Assembly: GCF_000428945.1 (NCBI RefSeq)
Contig: NZ_AUAX01000001.1
Location: 310,001-374,000 of the forward strand
Source of the DNA: Hamadaea tsunoensis DSM 44101
GTDB taxonomy: Bacteria > Actinomycetota > Actinomycetes > Mycobacteriales > Micromonosporaceae
Direction: 5' to 3'
DNA: 64,000 bases
This document shows positions 1 to 8,709 of the stretch, one piece after another. A program made the position numbers and the translations under genes. The notes beneath the pieces are model-generated. The model did not search any database. It was not told the origin of the DNA and saw nothing but the letters and a program-made list of their open reading frames with translations. The first letter of the stretch is position 1. Each line of letters starts with the position of its first letter.

Positions 1-651
1 TGGTTCGCCAACCAGCGGGCGATCGAGTACCACGTGACGCTCGGCCGGGCCGCCGCCCTCGATCACCCGACGCATCTCATCCTCGACCTCGACCCGCCCG
101 AGGGCGCCCCGTTCGGCACGGCGGTCGCGGCGGCCCGGCTCGTCCGCGAGGTGCTCACCACCGCCGGGCTGACGAGCGCGGTGAAGACGAGCGGGTCGAA
201 GGGCGTACACGTCTTCGTGCCGATCGACGAGCGGGCCGGCATCGAGGACGTGGCGGCGGCCACCCGCGCGGTCGCGGCCCGGGCCGAGCGGCTCGACCCC
301 GGCCTGGCGACGACGGCGTTCATCCGGGAGGACCGGGAGGGCAAGGTGTTCCTCGACTCGACCCGGGCCGGCGGCGCGACCGTCGTCTGCGTCTACAGCC
401 CCCGCCTGCGCCCCGGTACGCCGGTCTCGTTCCCGGTGCCGTGGGACGACCTCGACGACGTGACGCCGGGCGACTTCACCATCCACAATGCACCGTCACT
501 GCTGGCGGACGGCGACCCGTGGGGAGCGGCGCTGCCCGAACCGCAGACGATCCCGGCGGACCTCATCGAGGAGGGGCACACGATCCCGATCGCCCGGGTC
601 CAGGCCATGCACGAAGGGAAGCGGCGCGCCCGCGCGGCCCGCGAAAGCTGA
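1..651 (+). CDS. ligD: LigD-type DNA polymerase/primase domain protein (5' end outside window)
   Basis: Archaeo-eukaryotic primase-like polymerase of the LigD family, which fills and extends ends during non-homologous end joining. The frame is open from base 1, so the N-terminus is missing; 216 residues are visible. The metal-binding DLDPP motif is at visible residues 29-33, the phosphate-binding SGSKGVHV at 64-71, and a third metal aspartate lies in the FLDSTR segment, followed by the YSPR...PVSFPV pattern typical of the family. It ends in a short basic tail with no ATP-ligase domain after it, so it is either a stand-alone polymerase subunit, as is common in actinomycetes, or carries other domains upstream. 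The family call is firm; the domain architecture is unknown. Confidence 0.9.
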   Translation, partial: WFANQRAIEYHVTLGRAAALDHPTHLILDLDPPEGAPFGTAVAAARLVREVLTTAGLTSAVKTSGSKGVHVFVPIDERAGIEDVAAATRAVAARAERLDPGLATTAFIREDREGKVFLDSTRAGGATVVCVYSPRLRPGTPVSFPVPWDDLDDVTPGDFTIHNAPSLLADGDPWGAALPEPQTIPADLIEEGHTIPIARVQAMHEGKRRARAARES

Positions 652-678
652 ACCCGCCCGCCTGCCGCGACCGCGCCG

Positions 679-761
679 CCAAGATCCCGTTTGGATCAGG
701 GAAATCACCCGAATCTTGGGCCATGATTACGTGCGGAAACCTGATCCAAACGGGATCTTGG
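679..761. repeat. 83-bp palindromic element, family A copy 1
   Basis: Perfect 22-bp terminal inverted arms (679-700 and 740-761, starting CCAAGATCCCGTTTGG) enclose an imperfect palindrome with inner segments GGGAAATCACCCGAATC and GATTACGTGCGGAAACC. It lies between the convergent LigD and hydrolase genes, 27 bp after the LigD stop. Three other 83-bp copies occur in this window. It could act as a bidirectional terminator or be a small mobile element. A partial echo (GGGATCTTGG) follows just downstream near 780. Confidence 0.85.
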
Positions 762-810
762 CGAGCCGCGAGCAGCGCGGGATCTTGGGGGCGCGAGCAG
801 CCGGCTGGGG

Positions 811-2214
811 TCAGCCGCGGGACAGGTAGACGGGGGTGTCGGTCACGGTGAGGCGGGCCGTGCCGTCCGCCACGGCCACCGGGACGGCCGTGCCGAAGGC
901 GTCGACCGCCGACGCCGGGCCCTCCCAGGGAAGGGCCACCGAGACGGCGGGCTCGTCCTCTCCGTCGAAGGTGTCGCGGCGGTCCCAGATGATCCAGACC
1001 TGGCCGCGCTCCCGCCGTTCCGCGACGAAGACCCACGCCGCATCATCCATCCGGCGCACGGACTCCACATCGGACAGCAGCTCGGCCAGCCGGGCGAAGG
1101 CGTCGGCGGCGGGGCTGCGTACGGAGAGGGTTCCGTCGAGCAAGGGCAGCCGGCCGAAGAGCAGGTCCATCATCTGGTAGGGATCGTGGAACCCGGCGAT
1201 CTCGGGGGCGAGGTTCCAGTACGCCGTACGCCGGATCCCGCTCGCCAGCGCCAGCACGGTACGCACGACCACCTGCCGGGCGTCGATCCGGTCCCGTTTC
1301 GCGGCCAGGTCCGCCGGGGCGTCCGCCATCAGCATGCGCAGCCGGGGCGGCAGCTTGTCCGCGCGGGCGTACAGGCTGCGCAGAGCGCGGCGTTCGGGGG
1401 TCTCGGTCGACGCCCGTTCGGCCAGCTCGGCGGTGCTCTGCGACGAGGGCGGCACGTCGGCGGTGAACGCTTCCGCGAACACCTGGGCGAGGATGTCGTC
1501 GAGCTCGGGGAACTCGAACAGCAGCGGGCCGCCGTGCTCCCCGGCGACGATCGGCTTCTCGTACCCGTGCCGGGCCATGATCTCCCGGGCGGTCGCCACG
1601 AACTCCGGTACGCGGTACGGGTCGGCGTACAGGTGGACGTCGAAGAGGTCGAAGGAGTCCCGGGAGAGGGCGGCGACCCGGTCGAAGAACTTCCGCGGCT
1701 CGCCACCGGACAGGGCGTCGTACCCGCAGCCGCCCAGAACGACCAGGGCCGCCGGGTCGGCCGAGCAAACCGCCTCGTGGAAGACCGCGAGCTGGGCCGC
1801 GTACTCGTCGGCGGTTCCGGCCCAGAGCAGGCCGGTGTTGCTGGGCTCGTTGTCGCACTGCCAGAACCTGATCCGGCCGGCACAGCGCTGCGCGAGGCGT
1901 CGGATGCTCTCGGCGTACACCGGGAGGGAAAGAGCGGGCGACGGGGGCAGGAAGTCGGTCGCGGACCTGGTGGCCCACGGCGAGCTGGAGCAGACGGTGA
2001 GCCAGAGCTCGGTGTCGCCGTCGAGCTGCGCGAGCAGCGAGTCGACGGTGCTCCAGTCGTAGCGGCCGGGTTCCGGCTCGAACTGCGACCAGTAAAGGTA
2101 GGCCCGCACGAGCCGGGCACCGAGGGCTCGTGCCGGCGCCACGAAGGGTACGGGCGGGGCGAACAGGCCGTAACTGATGCCGCGCACGACACCGAGGCGG
2201 GTGTCCTCCATCAT
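811..2214 (-). CDS. Clan GH-A glycoside hydrolase-like protein (TIM barrel), family not assigned
   Basis: A 467-residue protein with the layout of a clan GH-A retaining glycosidase. NEP at residues 122-124 supplies a candidate acid/base Glu123, and VAGEHGG places a candidate nucleophile at Glu226, each at the end of a predicted beta strand. No signal peptide is seen, so it probably acts in the cytosol on an imported oligosaccharide. The ATG at 2214 is chosen because GGAGG lies 4 bases upstream; a second ATG follows directly. It diverges from a TetR gene across a palindrome-rich gap, so that regulator probably controls it. The substrate cannot be read from sequence; GH5, GH39 or GH42-like membership is possible. 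Confidence 0.65.
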   Translation of the reverse strand: MMEDTRLGVVRGISYGLFAPPVPFVAPARALGARLVRAYLYWSQFEPEPGRYDWSTVDSLLAQLDGDTELWLTVCSSSPWATRSATDFLPPSPALSLPVYAESIRRLAQRCAGRIRFWQCDNEPSNTGLLWAGTADEYAAQLAVFHEAVCSADPAALVVLGGCGYDALSGGEPRKFFDRVAALSRDSFDLFDVHLYADPYRVPEFVATAREIMARHGYEKPIVAGEHGGPLLFEFPELDDILAQVFAEAFTADVPPSSQSTAELAERASTETPERRALRSLYARADKLPPRLRMLMADAPADLAAKRDRIDARQVVVRTVLALASGIRRTAYWNLAPEIAGFHDPYQMMDLLFGRLPLLDGTLSVRSPAADAFARLAELLSDVESVRRMDDAAWVFVAERRERGQVWIIWDRRDTFDGEDEPAVSVALPWEGPASAVDAFGTAVPVAVADGTARLTVTDTPVYLSRG

Positions 2215-2259
2215 CGTTCCTCCCGAGGTCGGCGGCTCCCGCGTGATCATCAGAGCGGA

Positions 2260-2296
2260 AGTATATGACGTATACGAAGACTATAGCTCGTATACT
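2260..2296. promoter_or_regulatory. Divergent promoter/operator for hydrolase and TetR gene
   Basis: GTATACGA (2270-2277) and TCGTATAC (2288-2295) form an inverted repeat with a 10-bp gap, and GTATA-TGACG-TATAC overlaps it on the left (2261-2275). A -10-like TATACT lies at 2291-2296 on the plus strand, 6 bases before the GTG at 2303, which would make the TetR mRNA leaderless. A TATACT on the minus strand at 2265-2260 faces the hydrolase. A repressor bound here would cover both -10 boxes. No convincing -35 hexamers are seen. Confidence 0.6.
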
Positions 2297-2302
2297 CGAC
2301 CC

Positions 2303-3007
2303 GTGACCGTGATCTGGAACCAGCCGCCGCCCCCGGCCCGGCAGCGCACGCTCGGCCGGGCGGAGATCGTCGCGGCGGCGGTCGCGCTCGCCGACGAGCA
2401 GGGCGCGCCCGCGATCACCATGAAGGCGGTCGCCGCGCGCCTCGGCCCGGTCACGCCCATGGCCCTCTACCGCTACGTCCACAGCAAGGACGGCCTCGTC
2501 GACCTCATGCTCGACGCCGCCACCGCCGGCGTCCCGGTCCCGGCCGCACCCGGGCCGGACTGGCGCGAGGACCTCTTCGAGCTCGCCGTCGCCACCCGAT
2601 CCATGATCACAACGCATCCCTGGTACGCCGAACTCGTCCACACGCGACCGCCGGCCGGACCGGCCACGATGCGGCGTACGGAGTTCATCCTGCGGGTGCT
2701 GGCCGGGCAGGGACTGGCCGTCGGCGCGGCGATGACGTACGCGGCCCTGCTCGACCGGCACGTCTACGGCAGCGGGCTGCAGGAGGCGCAGGAGGCCCGG
2801 TTCAACGCGGCGCACGGCATCGACAGCCCGGCGAAGCTGCTGGCCGCGATCGAGGAGGTGCACGCCCTGGCCGTGGCCGACGGCACGGTGCCGCTGCTCA
2901 CGAGCTGGCTGGCGGCACCGAGCGGCCCGGGACCGGCGGAACAGTTCGAGCTCGGGCTCGCGATGATCCTCGACGGCATCGCGGCCAGGCTGCGGCCCGG
3001 CTGGTGA
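2303..3007 (+). CDS. TetR/AcrR family transcriptional regulator
   Basis: A 234-residue regulator with an N-terminal TetR helix-turn-helix at about residues 20-65 (ITMKAVAARLG..VTPMALYRYVHSKDGL) and a C-terminal ligand domain like that of TetR itself (TetR_C_1 type). The GTG at 2303 is preferred over longer frames because the upstream codons run through the operator and -10 region. It probably represses itself and the divergent hydrolase gene. Its stop at 3007 directly abuts the stop of the next, convergent gene. The ligand is unknown. Confidence 0.85.
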   Translation: MTVIWNQPPPPARQRTLGRAEIVAAAVALADEQGAPAITMKAVAARLGPVTPMALYRYVHSKDGLVDLMLDAATAGVPVPAAPGPDWREDLFELAVATRSMITTHPWYAELVHTRPPAGPATMRRTEFILRVLAGQGLAVGAAMTYAALLDRHVYGSGLQEAQEARFNAAHGIDSPAKLLAAIEEVHALAVADGTVPLLTSWLAAPSGPGPAEQFELGLAMILDGIAARLRPGW

Positions 3008-3601
3008 TCAGCGGAAACGGGTGATGGCGACCGGGATCAGCCCCTGGTCGCGGACGCCCGCGCGCAGGTGCTCCAGGAGCGCGCCGAGACTGGCACCGTC
3101 GCCGACGGCCGTGACGTCGACGGCCCACAACCCGGCGGGACCGACCCGGCGCAGATCCCACAGGTACTCGTCGCCGCCGAGCTCGTAGCGCGCCGAGCCG
3201 AGCACCCGCGGGTCGTCCCGCAGCGTCATGGGCCAGATCATCGTGAGGTTGACCAGCCCGTCCGGGGACAGTTCACCGGTGCACAGGATCCGGTAGACGC
3301 GTACGCCCTCCTCGGCCGCGGTGAGCCGCAGCGGCTCCTCCACCGGCAGGTCGTAGCGGGTCATCAGGCTACGCAGGACGTCCTCGGCGGGCAGCGCGCA
3401 CACGCCGGCCGCGTCCGCCCGCTTGATGGGGGTCGCGGCCGCTGTGCGGCGGATCTCCCGGCTCACCTCGGCCCCGCCGGACCAGCCGGTGCCGGGGTAC
3501 CAGACGGCCGCGTCCACACCGAGGGTCGTGTGATCGGTCGCCAGCGCGTACGCCTCGACGAGGAGGGCACCGCCGGGGACGGCGTAGTAGTCCAGACGCA
3601 T
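3008..3601 (-). CDS. Hypothetical protein, 197 aa
   Basis: A soluble protein without signal peptide or membrane segment, starting MRLDYYAVPGG. I do not recognise the family. Third-position GC and the absence of stops support a real gene. It ends tail to tail with the TetR gene with no spacer. The mix of predicted beta strands (VYRILCTGELS, VNLTMIWPMTL, LWAVDVTAVGDG) suggests a single alpha/beta domain. No function is proposed. Confidence 0.6.
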   Translation of the reverse strand: MRLDYYAVPGGALLVEAYALATDHTTLGVDAAVWYPGTGWSGGAEVSREIRRTAAATPIKRADAAGVCALPAEDVLRSLMTRYDLPVEEPLRLTAAEEGVRVYRILCTGELSPDGLVNLTMIWPMTLRDDPRVLGSARYELGGDEYLWDLRRVGPAGLWAVDVTAVGDGASLGALLEHLRAGVRDQGLIPVAITRFR

Positions 3602-3653
3602 CCGGCCAGATTAGCCCGGATCGGCGGGCGACGACGACATAGACATACGTTAG

Positions 3654-3667
3654 TGGGAGCGCTACCA
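3654..3667. promoter_or_regulatory. CebR-like LacI-family operator upstream of the pectin lyase gene
   Basis: TGGGAGCGCTACCA differs by one base from the perfect palindrome TGGGAGCGCTCCCA, the known actinobacterial CebR-type site. It lies 140 bp before the start of the rhamnogalacturonan lyase gene. Equivalent sites surround the LacI repressor gene near 52 kb, so this gene probably belongs to the same regulon. Confidence 0.65.
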
Positions 3668-3806
3668 TTCTCCCGAATTGCGACGTTCCACGCCGATCAC
3701 CGGACGTGCCCGCTCCCAGCGCTCACCGGGACGCCAGCGATTCGGCCTTCGTGGGGCGTGTCCGCTCCCGGCGCCCACCGGGAACACACCACTGTGGAGG
3801 ATCTGC

Positions 3807-6053
3807 ATGTTGTCCCGCAGAACCGCCGTCCTGATCGCCGCGACGAGCGTGGCCGCCCTCTCCACGGGCTTCCTCGCCGTCACGGACGCCCAGGCGGCCA
3901 CCGGATGCCGCGTCGACTACGCCGTCACGAACTCGTGGGCGGGTGGTTTCGGCGCGAGCGTCACCATCACCAACCTCGGCGACCCGGTCAACGGGTGGAA
4001 CCTGGGCTGGACGTTCACCGCCGGGCAGACCGTGACCCAGATCTGGAACGGCGCCGTCAGCCAGTCCGGCTCCCAGGTCACCGTCACCGACGCCGGCTAC
4101 AACGCGGCCATCGCGACCGGCGCGAACACCGCGTTCGGCTTCAACGGCAGCTGGAACAACTCGACCAACCCCGCACCGGCGACCTTCACCCTCAACGGAG
4201 TGGCCTGCACCGGCGCGCCCGCCTCGGCGTCACCCTCCGCGCCGTCGTCGCCCTCCGCGTCCGTGTCACCGTCGGCGTCCGCGTCACCGAAGCCTTCGCC
4301 GTCGCCGTCGACCTCACCGCCGCCGTCGACCAACGGCAAGCAGATGGAACGGCTCAACCGCGGGCTGATCAGCGTACGCTCGGGCAGCGGGAACCTGGTG
4401 AGCTGGCGCTGGCTCGCCACCGACCCCGACAACGTGGGCTTCAACGTCTACCGGGGGACCACCAAGGTCAACTCGTCGCCGATCACCAACGCGACCGACT
4501 ACCTGGACTCCGGCGCAGCGGCCGGGGCGGCGTACACGGTCCGGGCGGTCGTGAACGGGGTGGAGCAGGCATCCTCCGAATCCGCCCTGCAGTTCGCCAA
4601 CGGCTACCTCGACGTGCCGATCCAGAACCCGAACTCCTCGCTCTACTCGGCCAACGACGCCAGCGTCGGCGACCTCGACGGGGACGGGCAGCTCGACATC
4701 GTCCTCAAGTGGGACCCGTCGAACTCCAAGGACAACTCGCAGGCCGGCGTGACCGACGTCGTGTACGTGGACGCGTACAGGCTGAACGGGCAGCGGCTCT
4801 GGCGGATCAACCTCGGCCGCAACATCCGCGCCGGCGCGCACTACACCCAGTTCCAGGTCTACGACTACGACGGGGACGGCAAGGCCGAGGTCGCCATGAA
4901 GACGGCCGACGGCACGGTCTCCGGCACCGGGCAGGTGATCGGCGACGCGAACGCCGACTACCGCAACTCCGACGGCTACATCCTGTCCGGCCCCGAGTAC
5001 CTGACCATGTTCAACGGGCAGACCGGCGCGGCCATGTCCACGGTCGGCTACGTCCCGCCCCGCGGCACCGTCTCGGCCTGGGGCGACAGCTACGGCAACC
5101 GGGTCGACCGGTTCCTGGCCGGCACCGCGTACCTCGACGGGAAGCACCCGAGCCTGATCATGTCGCGCGGGTACTACACGCGTACCGTGATCGTGGCCTG
5201 GGACTTCCGCAACGGCGCCCTCACCCGCCGCTGGACCTTCGACTCCGACGTGTCCGGCAGCCAGTACAAGGGCCAGGGCGACCACCAGCTCGCCATCGCC
5301 GACGTCGACGGGGACGGCAAGGACGAGATCGTCTTCGGTGCCATGTGCATCGACGACAACGGCTCTCCCCTCTGGAACACCCAGAACGGCCACGGCGACG
5401 CCCTGCACGTCGGCGACCTCATCCCCAGCCGGGCCGGTCTCGAAGTGTTCAAAGTGGACGAGGACGGCACGAAGCCGTCCTCGTGGCTGGCGGACGCGCG
5501 TACCGGCCAGGTCCTCTGGACGACGACGCCCAACGGCGACAACGGGCGCGGCGTGTCCGACGACATCTGGGCCGGCAGCCCCGGCGCGGAATCGTGGTCC
5601 GCGGCGGACGGGAGCCTGCGCAACACCGCCGGCACGGCGCTCGGCCGCAAGCCCGGCTCGACCAACTTCCTCGCCTACTGGGACGGCGACCCGGTACGCG
5701 AACTCCTCGACAGCACCCACATCGACAAGTACGGGACGTCGTCCGACACCCGCCTGCTCACGGCATCCGGAGTGCACTCGAACAACAGCACGAAGTCGAC
5801 GCCGTCGCTGTCGGGCGACCTGTTCGGGGACTGGCGGGAAGAGGTGATCTGGCCGACCACCGACAACACGGCACTGCGGATCTACTCGACGCCGATCACG
5901 ACCGACCGGCGGATCACCACGCTGCTCCAGGATCCGATGTACCGGGTGGGGCTGGCCTGGCAGAACACGGCCTACAACCAGCCGCCGCACACCAGCTTCT
6001 TCATCGGGGACGGGATGGGTACGCCGCCGCGACCGGTGATCTACCAACCGTGA
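3807..6053 (+). CDS. Secreted CBM2-containing rhamnogalacturonan lyase (PL11)
   Basis: A 748-residue extracellular enzyme that would cleave the rhamnogalacturonan I backbone of pectin. Signal peptide 1-31 (cleavage near AQA-AT); a CBM2 cellulose-binding module at about 33-135 with the usual disulfide cysteines near both ends (34 and 134); a Ser/Pro/Ala linker 136-177; then a PL11 YesW/YesX-type beta-propeller lyase domain with repeated calcium-binding DxDGDG-like loops (DLDGDGQLD, DYDGDGKAE, DVDGDGKDE). The start is fixed by GGAGG 6 bases upstream of ATG 3807. The preceding CebR-like operator ties it to the cellulase locus at 50-53 kb. The cellulose module probably anchors it to plant wall while the lyase strips pectin. 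Confidence 0.93.
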   Translation: MLSRRTAVLIAATSVAALSTGFLAVTDAQAATGCRVDYAVTNSWAGGFGASVTITNLGDPVNGWNLGWTFTAGQTVTQIWNGAVSQSGSQVTVTDAGYNAAIATGANTAFGFNGSWNNSTNPAPATFTLNGVACTGAPASASPSAPSSPSASVSPSASASPKPSPSPSTSPPPSTNGKQMERLNRGLISVRSGSGNLVSWRWLATDPDNVGFNVYRGTTKVNSSPITNATDYLDSGAAAGAAYTVRAVVNGVEQASSESALQFANGYLDVPIQNPNSSLYSANDASVGDLDGDGQLDIVLKWDPSNSKDNSQAGVTDVVYVDAYRLNGQRLWRINLGRNIRAGAHYTQFQVYDYDGDGKAEVAMKTADGTVSGTGQVIGDANADYRNSDGYILSGPEYLTMFNGQTGAAMSTVGYVPPRGTVSAWGDSYGNRVDRFLAGTAYLDGKHPSLIMSRGYYTRTVIVAWDFRNGALTRRWTFDSDVSGSQYKGQGDHQLAIADVDGDGKDEIVFGAMCIDDNGSPLWNTQNGHGDALHVGDLIPSRAGLEVFKVDEDGTKPSSWLADARTGQVLWTTTPNGDNGRGVSDDIWAGSPGAESWSAADGSLRNTAGTALGRKPGSTNFLAYWDGDPVRELLDSTHIDKYGTSSDTRLLTASGVHSNNSTKSTPSLSGDLFGDWREEVIWPTTDNTALRIYSTPITTDRRITTLLQDPMYRVGLAWQNTAYNQPPHTSFFIGDGMGTPPRPVIYQP

Positions 6054-6248
6054 AGTCCCGGAAAGTCATGATCACGCGCTAGGCCGCCAACCGGCCGTCC
6101 GGGTCGCGCTCGCCGAAAGGTCGTCTACGGCCGGGTGGGCACGACCCGGGCGCCCTGTTCCCGCCCCGCGGGCGGACGGGAAGCCAGTCCTGGCATCGCA
6201 GGTGATCGCTCGGCGATGATGACCTGGAACGCCCGGGAGGTGACGACC

Positions 6249-6875
6249 GTGTCGATGATCGACACTGTGCTTTTCGACGTCGGCGGTGTACTGACCTTCG
6301 ATCCGTGGGAGACGATGGTCCTGACGCCGACGCAAGGACTCGCGGACCGGCTGCGGATCCCACGACCGACCGCCGAGGCCGCCGGCGTCCGGCTCTGGCC
6401 TCGTTTTTCACTCCGAAGTGCATCCGAGGCCGACTACTGGCGGCAGTTCTCGGCCCTGGTCAATCGGGATGTCGAGATGGACATCGTGGCTTCTGTCCGG
6501 AAGCTGATAGTCGCCAACCCCTGCACGGCGGAGGCTCTTGCCATCGTTCAGAGTCGAACGATGCGATGGGGCGTCATCTCGGACAACACGGCCTTCTGGT
6601 TTCCCCAGCAGCTGGCTCTCCTCGGGATTTCCATAGAGGACGACGCTCTGACGCTCCTGTCCTACGAACAGGGAAGATCCAAGAGCAGCGAGGGCATCGG
6701 GCTCTTCGAGCTGGCCGCAGAGAAGACGGTCCCGCGGCGCACCTTGGTCATCGACGACCGCGACCACAATCTGCGGCGCGCGCAGGCAGTCGGGTTCGCT
6801 ACCGCCCGATACTCGTTCTACGACGATCCCGACGGCCGCGGCCTGCTGGAACTGGTCAAGAACTCCACGGAGTAA
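6249..6875 (+). CDS. HAD-superfamily hydrolase
   Basis: A 208-residue HAD-like phosphatase fold. Motif I is FDVGGVLT near the N-terminus, motif II VISDN, a motif III lysine sits in GRSKSSEG, and motif IV is VIDDRDHN. Motif I has DVGG in place of the usual DxD, as in many HAD-IA proteins, so catalytic activity needs care. GTG 6249 has GGGAGG at good spacing; ATG 6255 is the alternative. It is followed after 2 bases by a four-helix membrane protein, so the two are cotranscribed. Third-position GC is lower than in neighbours, a possible sign of recent acquisition. Confidence 0.75.
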   Translation: MSMIDTVLFDVGGVLTFDPWETMVLTPTQGLADRLRIPRPTAEAAGVRLWPRFSLRSASEADYWRQFSALVNRDVEMDIVASVRKLIVANPCTAEALAIVQSRTMRWGVISDNTAFWFPQQLALLGISIEDDALTLLSYEQGRSKSSEGIGLFELAAEKTVPRRTLVIDDRDHNLRRAQAVGFATARYSFYDDPDGRGLLELVKNSTE

Positions 6876-6877
6876 CC

Positions 6878-7558
6878 ATGACGGAAGCGAGCTTGCCGCC
6901 CACTCCCCGGACGCCCGCCACCGTGGCCGAGGCCGTTCCGCCGAGCAAGTCGCCCCGTGCGCTGGACGCGATGCTTGCCGAGTACTCCTCGCTGCGGACC
7001 GAAAGCCTCGCGTCGATCACCAATCGCATTACGGTGGCGAACTTCGCGTTCGGCGCGGTGGCCGTGATCGTGGCCGCGATCCTGGCCAACCCCGAGCCGA
7101 ATCTGACCAAGGGCCTCATAGCGGTCTTCTTCGTCCCGCAGATCGCGAAGGCCGGCCTGCTCATCTGGCTCGGCGAGTACGAGCGGTCACAGCGTGCCGG
7201 CAAAGCGATCAGCAGCCTCGAGACCAGAATCAACGACGAACTCGGTCGCGGTGAGCGCTCCAAGGCGATGAGCTGGGAGAGCCGGTTGATCGATGGGGGA
7301 ACGCACATGAGCTACCCCTACAAGTCCGCGATCTACCTGCTCCTCGGAGCCGGTTGGGCCAGCACGTTGTTGGGCGTCTACAACGTGGCCTTCTCGACCC
7401 ACCATCACATAGGCGCCTTCGGGGCAACCGGTCTGGCGGTGGTGCTCCTGATCGGCGCGGCCGTCCTGGAGACCCGCTTCCGACGATTCGTCTACGCGAA
7501 GTGGGATCAGATACGAGCGTCCTACAAGAAGGATGCCCCCGATCCTCCGATCCTGTGA
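6878..7558 (+). CDS. Four-helix membrane protein of unknown function
   Basis: A 226-residue protein with a Pro-rich N-terminus, two hydrophobic helices at about 49-66 and 75-95, a soluble charged stretch of some 45 residues, and two more helices at about 146-165 and 172-192, ending in a basic tail. This 2+2 layout with a cytosolic loop resembles SLATT-type membrane proteins, which are often paired with nucleotide- or phosphate-handling enzymes. That resemblance is topological only. It starts 2 bases after the HAD gene, so the pair is an operon. Confidence 0.65.
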   Translation: MTEASLPPTPRTPATVAEAVPPSKSPRALDAMLAEYSSLRTESLASITNRITVANFAFGAVAVIVAAILANPEPNLTKGLIAVFFVPQIAKAGLLIWLGEYERSQRAGKAISSLETRINDELGRGERSKAMSWESRLIDGGTHMSYPYKSAIYLLLGAGWASTLLGVYNVAFSTHHHIGAFGATGLAVVLLIGAAVLETRFRRFVYAKWDQIRASYKKDAPDPPIL

Positions 7559-7779
7559 GTGGACGTCACCGGTCGAGGCGATGGTTGATCGGGCGCCCGC
7601 TCGGGCCGGAGTACTCCGTGGGGGCGAAATGTCCCGGATGGCCGGCGGCCTCGACGACCACGTAGAGGTCCCATTCCCCGTGCCCGTTCTGGGCTGGACG
7701 AGCCCGGAACACCGGATCGAGCGCGCATCGGCACAAGCTGAGAAGATCCTGCCCACCTTGCTCGGGTAGCCTGCGGCAT
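7559..7779. other. Intergenic stretch with a doubtful small frame
   Basis: A 221-bp gap before the site-2 protease gene. A plus-strand frame from ATG 7629 to 7769 (46 codons) is preceded by GGGGGCG and has fairly high third-position GC, but it matches nothing I recognise. An antisense frame over the same bases is equally open. It may be a gene remnant. No terminator or operator was identified. Confidence 0.25.
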
Positions 7780-8709
7780 ATGACCAACGGGGAGCGCGAC
7801 TACGACGATCCGCTGCAGCGGCTGGCCGCGGAGGAGGACTGGGACCGGCGGGCGCGGGCCGTCGAGCAGGACGTCGCCCGGCAACGCCGCAAGGCCGCCG
7901 TACGCGGAGCCGCCACCTTCCGCCGCCGGTCGGTACGCGTACCGGGGAATCCGCGGGGGATCTCCTGGATCTTCGTCGCGCTGCTCGCGCTGACGGGCGG
8001 GAGCGCGTACACGCTGTGGGCGGGGCTCGGGCCGGCGCAGCTGTCGATGTTCGTCTTCATCCTGGCGGCGTGGCTGGTCTCGTTGTCGTTGCACGAGTTC
8101 TCGCACGCGCTCACCGCGCACCGGGGCGGCGACGACACCGTGGCCGAGAAGGGCTACCTGCGCCTGAACCCGTTGAAGTACGGGCATCCGGTGTTGACGA
8201 TCATCCTGCCGCTGATCTTCCTGATGGCCGGCGGGCTGCCGCTGCCGGGCGGTGCGGTGCTGATCGAGAGCCACCGGCTGCGGAGCCGGTGGCGGGATTC
8301 GATGGTGTCGGCGGCCGGGCCGCTGATCAACATCGTGCTCGCGGCCGGTTTGCTGACCGCCGTCGCCACCCTCGGTCCGGACGCCATCTGGACGCTGGCC
8401 GAGCCGCATGCCGCGTTCTGGGCGGGACTGAGCTTCCTCGCGTACCTCCAGGTGGCGGCGGCCGTGCTCAACCTGCTGCCGATTCCGGGCATCGACGGCT
8501 ACGGCATCATCGAACCGTTCCTGCCCGACTCCGTACGCGCCACGGGGCGGAAGATCATGCCGTTCGGCGTGCTGCTGTTCTTCCTGGTGCTGTCCATCCC
8601 GTTCCTGCGCAACGGATTCAGCGATCTGCTCCAGTCGATGGTGGACGCGGCCGGCGTACCGGTGAACGGGGTGGCGTACGGCGACCTACTGTTCGAGTTC
8701 TGGCGGTAG
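7780..8709 (+). CDS. Site-2 protease family (M50) membrane metalloprotease
   Basis: A 309-residue intramembrane zinc protease. After a charged N-terminus of about 55 residues come several hydrophobic helices carrying the HExxH zinc motif HEFSH at 105-109 and the second metal motif NLLPIPGIDGYG, with candidate ligand Asp239. There is no PDZ domain, so it is the short sporulation-type or orphan form. Substrates may be membrane-bound anti-sigma factors, but none is adjacent. It overlaps the end of the next, convergent gene by 24 bp. Confidence 0.88.
   Translation: MTNGERDYDDPLQRLAAEEDWDRRARAVEQDVARQRRKAAVRGAATFRRRSVRVPGNPRGISWIFVALLALTGGSAYTLWAGLGPAQLSMFVFILAAWLVSLSLHEFSHALTAHRGGDDTVAEKGYLRLNPLKYGHPVLTIILPLIFLMAGGLPLPGGAVLIESHRLRSRWRDSMVSAAGPLINIVLAAGLLTAVATLGPDAIWTLAEPHAAFWAGLSFLAYLQVAAAVLNLLPIPGIDGYGIIEPFLPDSVRATGRKIMPFGVLLFFLVLSIPFLRNGFSDLLQSMVDAAGVPVNGVAYGDLLFEFWR

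Noticed and set aside
3068-6082. Very long open frames overlapping the PL11 gene and others in alternate frames (also 1043-2863, 14539-16941, 16622-19780).
   Set aside because: They are products of high GC, which removes stop codons in shadow frames; their amino-acid composition is Arg/Gly/Pro/Ala-rich and lacks domains, while the real genes carry clear motifs.
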